A stretch of 64,000 bases of DNA from the NCBI GenBank assembly GCA_003994795.1, contig AP018269.1:372001-436000 (forward strand), in the 5' to 3' direction. The DNA is from Cylindrospermum sp. NIES-4074 (GTDB taxonomy: Bacteria > Cyanobacteriota > Cyanobacteriia > Cyanobacteriales > Nostocaceae). Under the pieces are notes generated by a model. The model was not told the DNA's origin. It was given only the letters and a program-made list of their open reading frames with translations, and did not search any database. The number at the start of each line of letters is the position of its first letter. The stretch's first letter is position 1. The translations under genes and the position numbers were made by a program. Of this stretch, positions 8,589 through 17,557 are shown piece after piece.

Positions 8589-8960
8589 TCACTCCTCACT
8601 TCTAAGTTCTAGGTTTTCATAAAAACGGCATGACGCACAAGGCCCCTCTGGGTTAACTGCACAACGAATAAGCTCTGAATTAGCATTGTAGCGGCAGGTG
8701 GCATCACCAATTACCCAGCATCCTTTGACTAAACTTTTTTCGTCCGGTCTTTTAGCGGTCTGCACGTAAATGGCTATATTATGTAAACGGTAGCGCCCTG
8801 CTTTTAATTGGTATCTGTGGCGGCGCTCTAAAATTGCATAGGTGTCACCCTGAAAATCGAGATAATTTCCTGGTTGGGGTGTCCAATCAAGTTGCACTTT
8901 ACCGAGAGACTGGCGCGGGTGCGTCAGAATCACCTCTGTTGGTATAGCGTCTGACTCCAT
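8589..8960 (-). CDS. DUF6464 family cyanobacterial protein
   Basis: The 123-residue protein has PTEVILTHPRQSLGKVQLDW, then GNYLDFQGDTYAILERRHRYQ and a C-terminal Cys-rich part GCWVIGDATCRYN, RCAVNPEGPCASCRFYE. The Cys spacing suggests metal binding, or redox activity. This layout matches a cyanobacterial conserved family (DUF6464) of unknown role. It ends 14 bp from the convergent fmt stop. Confidence 0.75.
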   Translation of the reverse strand: MESDAIPTEVILTHPRQSLGKVQLDWTPQPGNYLDFQGDTYAILERRHRYQLKAGRYRLHNIAIYVQTAKRPDEKSLVKGCWVIGDATCRYNANSELIRCAVNPEGPCASCRFYENLELRSEE

Positions 8961-9212
8961 AAAGCTTTAATGTTATTTGGTTTACAGTATAAAGAATGGT
9001 ATCGCAATAATCTACTCCTTGTGAGCGGATTTAGATTATGATTGTTGATTTACTGTATTTACTAAAATTCTGCACAGTGGCAAATAATTAGGACACAGGT
9101 TCCGGGATACTGTGTTTCTAGGCTAATCTGTGGTTCATTTACTTGAAACGCCGAAATTAGGATATTTTGTCTTGATTAAGACTGATAGCCCCTCATCTTG
9201 ACTTCTGCCGGC

Positions 9213-12086
9213 ATGAGTAATAATTACAGAAAGCGATCGCTAACTGATAGAAATCGCGCGTTAAACTTATTTACAGACCGCCACGACTTAACACGCGTTT
9301 TTGCTGGCTACTTGAATGATGCACAACCAGCAGAAAACATCTTGTGTTTTTATGGTGATGGCGGTAATGGTAAATCTTTGCTACTGAGGTTTTTAGAGAC
9401 TCGCTGTTGTAAACGCTTGCGGTGGGAGAGTTGGCAGGGATTACAATCTAAAAGTGATCAGGAAGTCACAGACTATATTGAAGATTTGGCGGATAGTTGG
9501 GAATTTGCCCAAGTACCAGCGATTTCACAGGATTTTGGACTTAGCCCCAATGGCGATGATCAACCCCAAGATCCATTTTATGGGTTGTTGATGTTGAGGA
9601 GAAAACTTTCTCGTGCAGCAACAGAATTAAACTACCGTTTGCGGTTTCCGTTGTATGACTTCGCTTGCATTTGGTATCTTAAACAAAAAAACCGCCTCAC
9701 CCCCGAAAAATTAACAGAACTGTTTCCCGCAGAAGAACTTGATTTACTCATAGAAATTGGTAACGCTGTCAGCGAAACATCTTGGGGAACTATTGGTAAA
9801 GCAGTATTGGGGATTTTTAACAAGCATTTAGGGGAAAACTTTGTATTGTATTTGCAACAGCGGGGAATTAAAGCAGAAGATTTGCAAGAAATTCGCCAGA
9901 TGGATGCAGAAACGGAATTAATTAACGAACTTCCGCGATATCTTGCTCAAGATTTAAATGCGGCGATGTCCCAAAAGAAAGCACCACAAAGAATTGTACT
10001 ATTTTTTGATACTCATGAGGCTTTTTGGGGTTATCAGCGCAACTTACCAGATACGCTATTTTTTCAAAAAGATGAATGGCTAAGATATTTTTTAGCAGAA
10101 TTGGAACTGAAAGCGGGGATAATCGCAGTAGTCGCAGGTAGAGAAGCACCACGCTGGAATCAAGCTGAGAATTTCCCCATTCATAACTTAGATACTCACT
10201 TGGTAAATCATCTTTCACCAGTTGATGCAGACGAATATTTACGACGTGCTGAAGTTACGAATGAGGAATTAAGAAAAAGTGTCATTGCCTATGGTAGTGT
10301 GGCAGTAAATCAAGTGCATCCGTTTTTGTTAGGTTTGTGTGCAGATGTGGTACTGCAAGCAAAAGAGCAAAAAGTTAATATTACCCCTGCGGACTTTCCC
10401 AAAACCCCAGAAACAGCAAATAAAGCGAAGCTACTGATTGAACTATTACTGAAACATGCAGACCGAGAAATTCGTCGTGCTGTTCATGCTTTAAGTGCTT
10501 GTCGAGCATTTAACTTTGATATTTATCGAGTTTTGGGTGAGAACTTGCATTTTCAAACCACTAAAGTAGCTTTTGAAATCCTCACAGAATTTTCTTTTGT
10601 TTGGGATATGCAGGAGTTGGGTAAAGACTGGTATCGCATCCACGACTTACTGCGTCGCTTAGACAATGAGGGGGATAACGAAATTACCCAACAAGCGCAT
10701 GAGGTGTTAGAAAAATATCACCGCCAACAAGGGAAAGTAGCAGAAGCAATTTATCACGCTAACCGCTTGGACTGGTTGCGGGGTGTAATTGAGTGGGTAG
10801 ATTTGTTTGAGCAAGCATTGAAAAAGAGTCGGTATCAACAATGCCGTTCACTATTAGAAATCAGAAATGAACTAGTGATAGAGAGCGATTTTCAATTGGG
10901 TAGTGTATCCCAATGTGAAGGCAATTATTTGGCTATCTTAGCTCGATATCAAGAAGCACAAGAAGAATATGGTGAAGCTGTTGCGGCTTATAAACAAGAC
11001 CTAAAATTTACTCCTGATGATACTGCTACCCTTAACAACTTGGGGGTTGTGTTAAAAAGTTTGGGTGATTTGCAGATTCGACTTTCTCTATATTCCCAAG
11101 CGCTACAATCCTACAATGATGCTATAGCTGCTTGCGACTCTCTTCTTACTTTTGCACCAAATGATAATAAAGTTCTCAGTAACAAGGGAAATGCTCTACA
11201 AGGTTTGGGGGAACTGCAAACTCGGCTTGCCCAACATTCTCAAGCATTACAGCTATATTCTGATGCGATAACAGCTTACAACTCTGCCCTTACTTTAGCC
11301 CCTGATGAAATCTATACTCTCAACAATAAGGGAGCAACTTTAACAAGCTTGGGGGAATTACAAACTCAGTTTGCCCAACATAATGCAGCATTAAAATCTT
11401 ACAGCGAGGCGATTACTGCTTTAAAAAACGCACTTATCCTAGATCCAGATTATATTACTGCTATTAATAACTTAGCGAATACGCTGCAAAGCTTAGGTGA
11501 TTTACGAATTATTCTTTCCCAACATACAGAAGCATTACAATGCTACATTGATGCGATTTCTAATTACAAAACTGCTCTTAACTTAGCTCCAAGTTACGTA
11601 AATGCTCTCAACAATCAGGGGGCAGTGTTATCAAAAATGGGTGATTTGCTAACTAAGCTTGACAACTATCAAGAAGCATTACAGTCATACAGTGACGCAA
11701 TTGCAGTTTATGACACTGTACTTTCTCTGGCTCCAGATTACATTGATGGTCTAAATAACAAGGGCTTAATGTTGCAAATGTTAGGTAATTTACAAACTCA
11801 GCTTGACTTGCGTAGCGAAGCATTACAGTCATACAGTGATGCAATGGTGGCTTACAACACTGCCCTTGTCTTGGCTCCAAATTACACAAAAATCCTCAAC
11901 AATAAGGGGTTAGGATTAGTCAGGTTAAGTAAATTACTTTTAGAAGTATCTCAAAAGCAAGAAGCAATTCAGAGTTTACAGGAAGCATTAGTGGTGTTTA
12001 ATCGCTCTTTAGCAATAGCTCCCAGTAGTGAGTATATTCGGAATTTGAGAGATGAATTCCAAGAATATCTGGATAATTTGGACTAA
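9213..12086 (+). CDS. P-loop (STAND-like) ATPase with C-terminal 48-residue TPR-like repeats
   Basis: The N-terminal half is an NTPase: P-loop GDGGNGKS at about residues 48-55 counted from the ATG at 9213, and a Walker B-like VLFFDTHEAFW at ~262. A helical region follows, then from ~600 to the end come about seven near-identical repeats with the pattern ALQSYSDAI..Y..AL.LAP......LNNKG. The repeat period is 48 residues, longer than the standard 34 of TPR. The architecture fits signal-transduction ATPases in which repeats sense a partner. An upstream TTG at 9198 is also in frame; I prefer the ATG. Neither has a clear ribosome-binding site. Its ligand and output are unknown, and no effector domain is visible. 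Confidence 0.8.
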   Translation: MSNNYRKRSLTDRNRALNLFTDRHDLTRVFAGYLNDAQPAENILCFYGDGGNGKSLLLRFLETRCCKRLRWESWQGLQSKSDQEVTDYIEDLADSWEFAQVPAISQDFGLSPNGDDQPQDPFYGLLMLRRKLSRAATELNYRLRFPLYDFACIWYLKQKNRLTPEKLTELFPAEELDLLIEIGNAVSETSWGTIGKAVLGIFNKHLGENFVLYLQQRGIKAEDLQEIRQMDAETELINELPRYLAQDLNAAMSQKKAPQRIVLFFDTHEAFWGYQRNLPDTLFFQKDEWLRYFLAELELKAGIIAVVAGREAPRWNQAENFPIHNLDTHLVNHLSPVDADEYLRRAEVTNEELRKSVIAYGSVAVNQVHPFLLGLCADVVLQAKEQKVNITPADFPKTPETANKAKLLIELLLKHADREIRRAVHALSACRAFNFDIYRVLGENLHFQTTKVAFEILTEFSFVWDMQELGKDWYRIHDLLRRLDNEGDNEITQQAHEVLEKYHRQQGKVAEAIYHANRLDWLRGVIEWVDLFEQALKKSRYQQCRSLLEIRNELVIESDFQLGSVSQCEGNYLAILARYQEAQEEYGEAVAAYKQDLKFTPDDTATLNNLGVVLKSLGDLQIRLSLYSQALQSYNDAIAACDSLLTFAPNDNKVLSNKGNALQGLGELQTRLAQHSQALQLYSDAITAYNSALTLAPDEIYTLNNKGATLTSLGELQTQFAQHNAALKSYSEAITALKNALILDPDYITAINNLANTLQSLGDLRIILSQHTEALQCYIDAISNYKTALNLAPSYVNALNNQGAVLSKMGDLLTKLDNYQEALQSYSDAIAVYDTVLSLAPDYIDGLNNKGLMLQMLGNLQTQLDLRSEALQSYSDAMVAYNTALVLAPNYTKILNNKGLGLVRLSKLLLEVSQKQEAIQSLQEALVVFNRSLAIAPSSEYIRNLRDEFQEYLDNLD

Positions 12087-12222
12087 TGAAAAAATGGCGA
12101 TTATTCTTCTAGAAGATAAAGTAAAAGCGCTCTCAATACGATTCGGTTAGGTTATGTTTATCCTTCAAATCTATAGCGCTTCTCGTTTCTATGCAATACA
12201 CTTTGACCTCTCTTTTGCGAAA

Positions 12223-12250
12223 GTAGAGACGTTGCATGGAACGTCTCTAC
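12223..12250. repeat. Short palindromic dispersed repeat (GAGACGTT type)
   Basis: Perfect 11-bp arms GTAGAGACGTT (12223-12233) and AACGTCTCTAC (12240-12250) with loop GCATGG. This hairpin type is frequent between genes in filamentous cyanobacteria. A G-rich stretch (GGGAAGGGGTTGGGGGTTAGG) follows at about 12278-12298, like the one near 2740-2770. Both lie between the ATPase and a convergent small gene. Confidence 0.65.
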
Positions 12251-12314
12251 ATTGAATATTGCTCCCCTTCCTTTCTAGGGAAGGGGTTGGGGGTTAGGTC
12301 TGTTATAAAAGTCT

Positions 12315-12518
12315 TTAAGCTTGTAATTCAGCCTCAAGTTCTGGTTTTAAATCAGCATTGAACATCACCATAAATTGAGAGTGAGGTTGCAGACGACGGA
12401 TAATTTGCAAATAACCGTCCGCATCAGCACGAGAACGGAACTTAGCAACCGTTACCCGCTGCATATTTGCTAACAAGCGCACAACTACCCATCTCTTAAG
12501 GTCATCTTTGTAAGGCAT
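12315..12518 (-). CDS. Small conserved hypothetical protein (67 aa)
   Basis: The protein begins MPYKDDLKRWVVVRLLANMQ and continues with FRSRADADGYLQIIRRLQP, an alpha/beta pattern with no transmembrane segment or Cys. The frame has ordinary codon use, and the ATG is preceded by GGAGACAAATTC-like sequence on the minus strand, which supplies a ribosome-binding site. I believe similar short proteins occur in many cyanobacteria but I cannot assign a role. It is divergent from the XRE regulator gene. Confidence 0.65.
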   Translation of the reverse strand: MPYKDDLKRWVVVRLLANMQRVTVAKFRSRADADGYLQIIRRLQPHSQFMVMFNADLKPELEAELQA

Positions 12519-12630
12519 AATGAATTTGTCTCCATTGTATTTTGGAGTCAGAGCCAGTCCATTGCTTGTCTAGGGCGGGGCTGGCTTTCTGACTGTGCGA
12601 TTAAGCACAATACTAGAATATAACATTAAC

Positions 12631-12656
12631 TATATATAGTCAACTGACTATATATA
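12631..12656. promoter_or_regulatory. Perfect palindrome, probable operator of the XRE gene
   Basis: Two perfect 12-bp arms, TATATATAGTCA (12631-12642) and TGACTATATATA (12645-12656), are separated by AC. The site ends 31 bp before the XRE start codon, the usual place for autoregulation by a small helix-turn-helix dimer. The TATATAAT-like tail (12650-12657) can also serve as the -10 element, so binding would block transcription. Confidence 0.7.
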
Positions 12657-12687
12657 ATATTTTATTGCAAAATAAACAGGATATTGT

Positions 12688-12900
12688 ATGACGCTGGGAC
12701 AAAAGTTAAGAGAAAGACGGGAAAGTTTAGGTTTAACTCGCTTACAAATTGCTAAAGCCTGTGATGTTGTCGAGTCAACGGTAATTAATTGGGAGACAGA
12801 TAGACACGTTCCCAAACTCTACCCAGCAAAGATGAAAGCATTGTGTGACACATTGAATTTCACACTAGAGGAATTAGCAGCAGCATCAATAAATGAGTAG
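12688..12900 (+). CDS. XRE-family helix-turn-helix regulator (70 aa)
   Basis: The whole protein is one Cro/C1-type domain: LGQKLRERRESLGLTRLQIA, KACDVVESTVINWETDRHVP, then a fourth and fifth helix (AKMKALCDTLNFTLEELA). It is a stand-alone DNA-binding protein. A perfect palindrome lies 31 bp upstream. The XisH/XisI pair starts 55 bp downstream on the same strand, so the three may be co-transcribed and XRE may control them. No toxin partner is fused to it. Confidence 0.88.
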   Translation: MTLGQKLRERRESLGLTRLQIAKACDVVESTVINWETDRHVPKLYPAKMKALCDTLNFTLEELAAASINE

Positions 12901-12955
12901 AGATGATGTATTTTACAGTTTCTACACTGGTCTATGCTTTTGAAGAATTGATAAA

Positions 12956-13372
12956 ATGTCTAGTAAAGATGTCTTTCACACTGTTGTCAAAAATGCCCTA
13001 CAAAAAAACAACTGGCATATTACTCATGACCCCCTGTTTATTCGCTCAGGCAAAGTAGAGTTCTATATTGATTTGGGTGCAGAGAGGGTAATTGCTGCTG
13101 ATAAAGATGGACAAAAAATAGCAGTTGAGGTGAAAAGTTTTATAGGACAATCAGCTATTTCTGAATTTCACACAGCGCTGGGACAGTTTCTCAATTATCG
13201 TCTAGCATTGGAAGCACAAGAAGCAGACAGAGCTTTATATTTAGCAGTACCTTTGGATACATACGAGACATTCTTTACCCTACCTTTTACCGAAATGGCA
13301 ATCCAGCGGTATCAGATAAAATTAATTGTTTATAGCATCAAAGATGAGGTGATTGTGAAATGGCAAGAGTAG
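12956..13372 (+). CDS. XisH-family protein (PD-(D/E)XK-like)
   Basis: XisH was first described as a factor needed with XisI and the recombinase XisF for excision of the Anabaena fdxN element; homologues are very widespread in cyanobacteria away from that element. This 138-residue copy has the family motifs VFHTVVKNALQKNNWHITHD and FYIDLGAER (Asp39), with VEVKSF (Glu58, Lys60), the PD-(D/E)XK catalytic arrangement. The C-terminus YSIKDEVIVKWQE is typical. Its stop overlaps the xisI start by 13 bp. No fdxN gene, XisF or excision site is in the window, so a role in DNA excision cannot be inferred. Confidence 0.9.
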   Translation: MSSKDVFHTVVKNALQKNNWHITHDPLFIRSGKVEFYIDLGAERVIAADKDGQKIAVEVKSFIGQSAISEFHTALGQFLNYRLALEAQEADRALYLAVPLDTYETFFTLPFTEMAIQRYQIKLIVYSIKDEVIVKWQE

Positions 13373-13695
13373 AAGACTATCGCCAATACATTCAACAAAT
13401 ACTCAAAAACCATGCTAGTTATCAAGGATTAGTTAAGGAAATTGAAACTCAAACTATTTTTGATACAGAATCTGACCATTATCAATTAGTTTATGTCGGC
13501 TGGAATGATGAACATCGCGAATATGCTTGTATGGTGCATATAGATATTAAGAATAACAAAATTTGGATTCAACACGATAGTACAGAAATAGGCATAGCGA
13601 ATGAGTTAATTGCTTTAGGTGTACCAAAGGAAGATATTGTATTGGCTTTTCAATCTCCCTACAAAAGACAATTTTCAGGGTTTGCAGTAGGATAA
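13360..13695 (+). CDS. XisI-family protein
   Basis: The 111-residue protein has the XisI pattern: VEDYRQYIQQILKNHA, DHYQLVYVGWNDEHREY, HIDIKNNKIWIQHDSTE, and the C-terminal ALGVPKEDIVLAFQSPYKR. It always pairs with XisH, and here overlaps it by 13 bp, implying translational coupling. The two-gene arrangement resembles a toxin-antitoxin unit, but that is inference. Confidence 0.9.
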   Translation: MARVEDYRQYIQQILKNHASYQGLVKEIETQTIFDTESDHYQLVYVGWNDEHREYACMVHIDIKNNKIWIQHDSTEIGIANELIALGVPKEDIVLAFQSPYKRQFSGFAVG

Positions 13696-13783
13696 ATTCA
13701 CCCTTGTATCGGGGAAATTTATTTTGTTAATTTAAATCCTGGTTCGATATTGTTAGGATTTATGAAAGATAGGAGTAGAGGTT

Positions 13784-14017
13784 ATGAGTTTACAAGAATT
13801 AAAAAGTCAAATATATAAGTTATCGGTGAGCGATCGCTTAGAATTACTCCAGGCGATCGCTAACTCGGTACAAAACGACCTCAGACCCCGCCCAAGCGTT
13901 CCAAAAGATATAGTAGATCGGATGATTGGGCTAGGTAAAACCGATGCCCCACCCCCGACTGATGCTGAAGTTGAGGTGATGTTAGAAGAACGTTTGGCGG
14001 AGAAATACCTGAAATGA
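13784..14017 (+). CDS. Antitoxin-like protein of a VapBC-type pair
   Basis: The 77-residue protein starts MSLQELKSQIYKLSVSDRLE, a small helical N-terminus common to antitoxins paired with PIN-domain toxins in cyanobacteria, and ends in an acidic tail (PPPTDAEVEVMLEERLAEKY) expected to wrap the toxin. Its stop overlaps the toxin start (ATGA at 14014-14017). A good ribosome-binding site AGGAG lies about 12 bases upstream of the ATG. DNA-binding by the N-terminus and autoregulation are family expectations. Confidence 0.78.
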   Translation: MSLQELKSQIYKLSVSDRLELLQAIANSVQNDLRPRPSVPKDIVDRMIGLGKTDAPPPTDAEVEVMLEERLAEKYLK

Positions 14018-14424
14018 AGGTATTAGTAGACACCAACATCATTTTAGATATTTTTCTCGGGCGAGAACCATTTGTTGAAGATGCCAGAGTTTTATTGGAA
14101 GCTATCCAACAAGGGCGAATAAAGGGATATGTTACAGCGACGACATTAACTAATATCTTCTACATTGTTAGAAGACAAACAAAAAGCATTGAAACTGCTA
14201 GAGAAGCTGTCTTAATGACACTGACATTAATGGAAGTCTGTAATGTTGACCGTTCTGCACTGGAAGCAGCATTCGCATCCAATTTAAGAGATTTTGAAGA
14301 TGCTGTGCAGTTGGCTTGTGCGAACGCTGAGAGTCTTGATGCTATTATCACACGCAACCCTCAAGATTTTGTTGGGGCAACAATACCCATTTTGTCACCA
14401 AAAGAGTTATTGACGAATCTGTAA
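14014..14424 (+). CDS. PIN-domain ribonuclease toxin (VapC-like)
   Basis: The 136-residue PIN domain starts MKVLVDTNIILDIFLGREPF with acidic Asp6, continues with TTLTNIFYIVRR, and has NLRDFEDAVQLACANAESLD (Asp96) and IITRNPQDF (Asp118). These residues are the magnesium-binding site of PIN RNases. The canonical second acidic residue (often Glu near position 43) is not obvious; this matches the PIN_3 subfamily. It is translationally coupled to the antitoxin by a 4-base overlap. Such toxins usually cleave tRNA or rRNA. Confidence 0.87.
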   Translation: MKVLVDTNIILDIFLGREPFVEDARVLLEAIQQGRIKGYVTATTLTNIFYIVRRQTKSIETAREAVLMTLTLMEVCNVDRSALEAAFASNLRDFEDAVQLACANAESLDAIITRNPQDFVGATIPILSPKELLTNL

Positions 14425-14555
14425 TGCGATTAAATTTTAATAAAGATTTGCCTCTCACTGCCTATTATACCAACTACTGGAAAAGCCGCGTAAAAATAGC
14501 AGCAAATGCTGAAGCTATCGAGAAATTTTTGCATCGACAGCAGATTTATCTTTGA
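14424..14555 (+). CDS. Possible 43-residue protein overlapping the toxin stop
   Basis: An ATG at 14424 shares one base with the toxin stop (TAATG) and opens a 43-codon frame ending at a TGA at 14553. The product would begin MRLNFNKDLPLTAYYTNYWK and be basic. I do not recognise it. The one-base overlap suggests translational coupling, but a chance frame is equally possible. Confidence 0.3.
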   Translation: MRLNFNKDLPLTAYYTNYWKSRVKIAANAEAIEKFLHRQQIYL

Positions 14556-14579
14556 GATTAAAACTGGGAATAGGCGTTC

Positions 14580-15241
<662 letters not shown>

Positions 15242-15460
15242 GTTTGTTAAAATTCTCAGTAATTTAATGCTGAGGGCTGAGAATGAAGAAACAAGAAATT
15301 CGATAAAACCATTTCTTGACTCTTCACTCAGCACTCAAAAATTTTTGGGATTGTAACCATAGAAAACACCTTTAGCCTTGTGGGGTGGGCGTTGTCTCCC
15401 CAACGAAGTTATCTTTTTTTCTGTAAAATCTGGAAATTTATAACAATACCTAGTGGTGAA

Positions 15461-15486
15461 AGGGGCAATTAGCTCCTTTTTTTTTT
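15461..15486 (+). terminator. Rho-independent terminator in the psaC-glmS gap
   Basis: Stem AGGGGC (15461-15466) and GCTCCT (15472-15477), one G-U pair, 5-base loop, followed by a run of T to 15486. It lies 61 bp before the glmS start, about 220 bp after the psaC stop. It may end psaC transcripts or attenuate glmS. An imperfect GC-rich hairpin at about 15379-15402 is also present. Confidence 0.7.
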
Positions 15487-15547
15487 GCTAAAATTTCACG
15501 TTTATGCTAATAACTTTAATCATCCTGAAACCGGAGTAGTGTAAGCA

Positions 15548-17443
15548 ATGTGTGGAATCGTTGGATATATTGGCACTCAAGCGGCGACAGACATTCTACT
15601 CGCTGGGTTGGAAAAATTGGAGTATAGAGGTTACGATTCAGCGGGAATTGCCACTATTTGGGAAGGAGCGGTTCATTGTGTGCGGGCTAAGGGCAAACTG
15701 CTTAACCTGCGTTCTAAACTTGAACAAATAGAAAATCCTGCCCAACTGGGTATTGGTCATACTCGCTGGGCTACTCATGGTAAACCAGAAGAACACAACG
15801 CCCATCCCCACATGGATACAGCAAGACGGGTGGCGGTGGTGCAAAATGGGATTATTGAAAATTACCGCGAGTTGCGGGAACAACTCAAAGCGAAAGGACA
15901 CGAATTTCGTTCAGAAACCGACACTGAAGTGATTCCCCACCTCATCGCGGAGTTTTTAAAGCATTCTCCTGTAAATCCGCTTTCTACCTCTCCCTTGCTG
16001 GAGGCGGTGTGCCAAGTTGTCAAGAATTTAGAGGGAGCATTTGCGATCGCAGTTATTTCCGCTGACTACCCCGATGAATTGATTGTAGTCCGGCAACAAG
16101 CCCCTTTAGTAATTGGTTTTGGACAAGGCGAGTTTTTCTGCGCCTCCGATACCCCAGCAATTGTCCCCTATACCCGCGCTGTGTTACCCCTAGAGAACGG
16201 CGAAATTGCCCGTTTGACACCTTTAGGCGTTGAGGTTTACAACTTTGCTGGGCAGCGCTTGAAAAAACACCCCCGCACTCTCAACTGGAATCCTGTGATG
16301 GTAGAAAAGCAGGGATTCAAGCATTTTATGCTCAAAGAAATCTATGAGCAACCGGGAGTAGTTAGGGCTTGTTTAGAAGCTTATTTGCAAGCTGAAGAAA
16401 ATACACAATTAACTGATCAGTCACCTTTTAAACTCGATTTACCAGCGGAAATTTACGCAGATTTAGAACAAATTCAAATCTTGGCTTGTGGTACTAGCTG
16501 GCACGCGGCTTTGGTGGGTAAATACTTGCTTGAACAATTAGCAGAAATTCCTACACAGGTACAATATGCTTCTGAGTTTCGCTATGCACCATCACCCCTA
16601 ACGCCCAATACACTTACCATTGGCGTCACCCAATCTGGTGAAACTGCCGATACTCTAGCAGCTTTGGCGATGGAAAAAGAACGTCGTCTTGGGAAAGAAG
16701 CCAAGTATCAGCCGCGACTTTTGGGAATTACCAATCGCCCAGAAAGTACCTTGGGTAATATGGTAGCTAATATTATCGATACCCACGGGGGAATAGAAAT
16801 TGGCGTCGCTGCAACGAAAACTTTTGTTGCTCAATTGATGGCGTTTTATGCTTTGGCGTTGGATTTAGCTTATCGTCGCCAGACAATTTCCGCCGAAAGA
16901 TTAGAGGAAATTATTACAGGTTTACGCCAGTTACCGGGGGAAATTGAAGCGATTTTAGAAACCCAAGAACGTTATATTGAGCATTTGGTACATGATTTCG
17001 CCGAAACCAAAGATTTTATCTTTGTGGGTAGAGGCATTAATTTCCCGATCGCGTTGGAAGGGGCGTTAAAGTTAAAGGAAATCAGCTATATTCACGCAGA
17101 AGGCTATCCAGCAGGGGAAATGAAGCATGGGCCGATTGCTTTATTGGATGCTAAAGTGCCAGTAGTGGCGATCGCTATTCCGGGAACTGTCTACGAAAAA
17201 GTTATTTCTAACGCCCAGGAAGCAAAAGCCAGAGATTCCCGCTTAATTGGTGTTACTTCTGTTAATCATGGCGAAGCAGCGGAAATCTTTAACGATTTAA
17301 TCCCCGTTTCTGATGTGGAAGAGTTACTTTCCCCCATCCTCACAGTTATACCTCTGCAATTATTGGCTTATCATATTGCAGCGCGGCGCGGTTTAGATGT
17401 CGATCAGCCGAGGAATTTAGCGAAGTCTGTAACGGTGGAATAA
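15548..17443 (+). CDS. glmS: Glutamine--fructose-6-phosphate aminotransferase
   Basis: GlmS makes glucosamine-6-phosphate from fructose-6-phosphate and glutamine, the entry to peptidoglycan and LPS sugars. The nucleophile is Cys2 (MCGIVGYIG after Met removal). The glutaminase domain spans about 2-230, with the signature HTRWATHGKPEEHNAHPH. The two SIS sugar domains follow, including CGTSWHAALVGKYLLEQ (~315), VTQSGETADTLAAL, and the C-terminus LDVDQPRNLAKSVTVE. Length 631 is normal. It follows psaC on the same strand but with a terminator between. Confidence 0.97.
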   Translation: MCGIVGYIGTQAATDILLAGLEKLEYRGYDSAGIATIWEGAVHCVRAKGKLLNLRSKLEQIENPAQLGIGHTRWATHGKPEEHNAHPHMDTARRVAVVQNGIIENYRELREQLKAKGHEFRSETDTEVIPHLIAEFLKHSPVNPLSTSPLLEAVCQVVKNLEGAFAIAVISADYPDELIVVRQQAPLVIGFGQGEFFCASDTPAIVPYTRAVLPLENGEIARLTPLGVEVYNFAGQRLKKHPRTLNWNPVMVEKQGFKHFMLKEIYEQPGVVRACLEAYLQAEENTQLTDQSPFKLDLPAEIYADLEQIQILACGTSWHAALVGKYLLEQLAEIPTQVQYASEFRYAPSPLTPNTLTIGVTQSGETADTLAALAMEKERRLGKEAKYQPRLLGITNRPESTLGNMVANIIDTHGGIEIGVAATKTFVAQLMAFYALALDLAYRRQTISAERLEEIITGLRQLPGEIEAILETQERYIEHLVHDFAETKDFIFVGRGINFPIALEGALKLKEISYIHAEGYPAGEMKHGPIALLDAKVPVVAIAIPGTVYEKVISNAQEAKARDSRLIGVTSVNHGEAAEIFNDLIPVSDVEELLSPILTVIPLQLLAYHIAARRGLDVDQPRNLAKSVTVE

Positions 17444-17467
17444 GCTTGATAGTAGGGTTTTTGGGTA

Positions 17468-17504
17468 GCGATCGCTCATATTATAGAGGTGAGTGAGCGA
17501 TCGC
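17468..17504. terminator. Hairpin made of two inverted HIP1 sites after glmS
   Basis: Perfect 11-bp arms GCGATCGCTCA (17468-17478) and TGAGCGATCGC (17494-17504) lie 25 bp after the glmS stop. Each arm contains the HIP1 octamer. There is no T-run, so it might stabilise the 3' end rather than terminate. Confidence 0.5.
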
Positions 17505-17557
17505 CTAATTTATCCCAAAAGACCCAGAAATTAGCGGTGAGATCAGGCTTTGAGGTT

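Noticed and set aside
12956-13695. XisH/XisI as evidence that the fdxN element lies here.
   Set aside because: No fdxN, XisF or recombination site is present, and XisH/XisI homologues are widespread outside that element.
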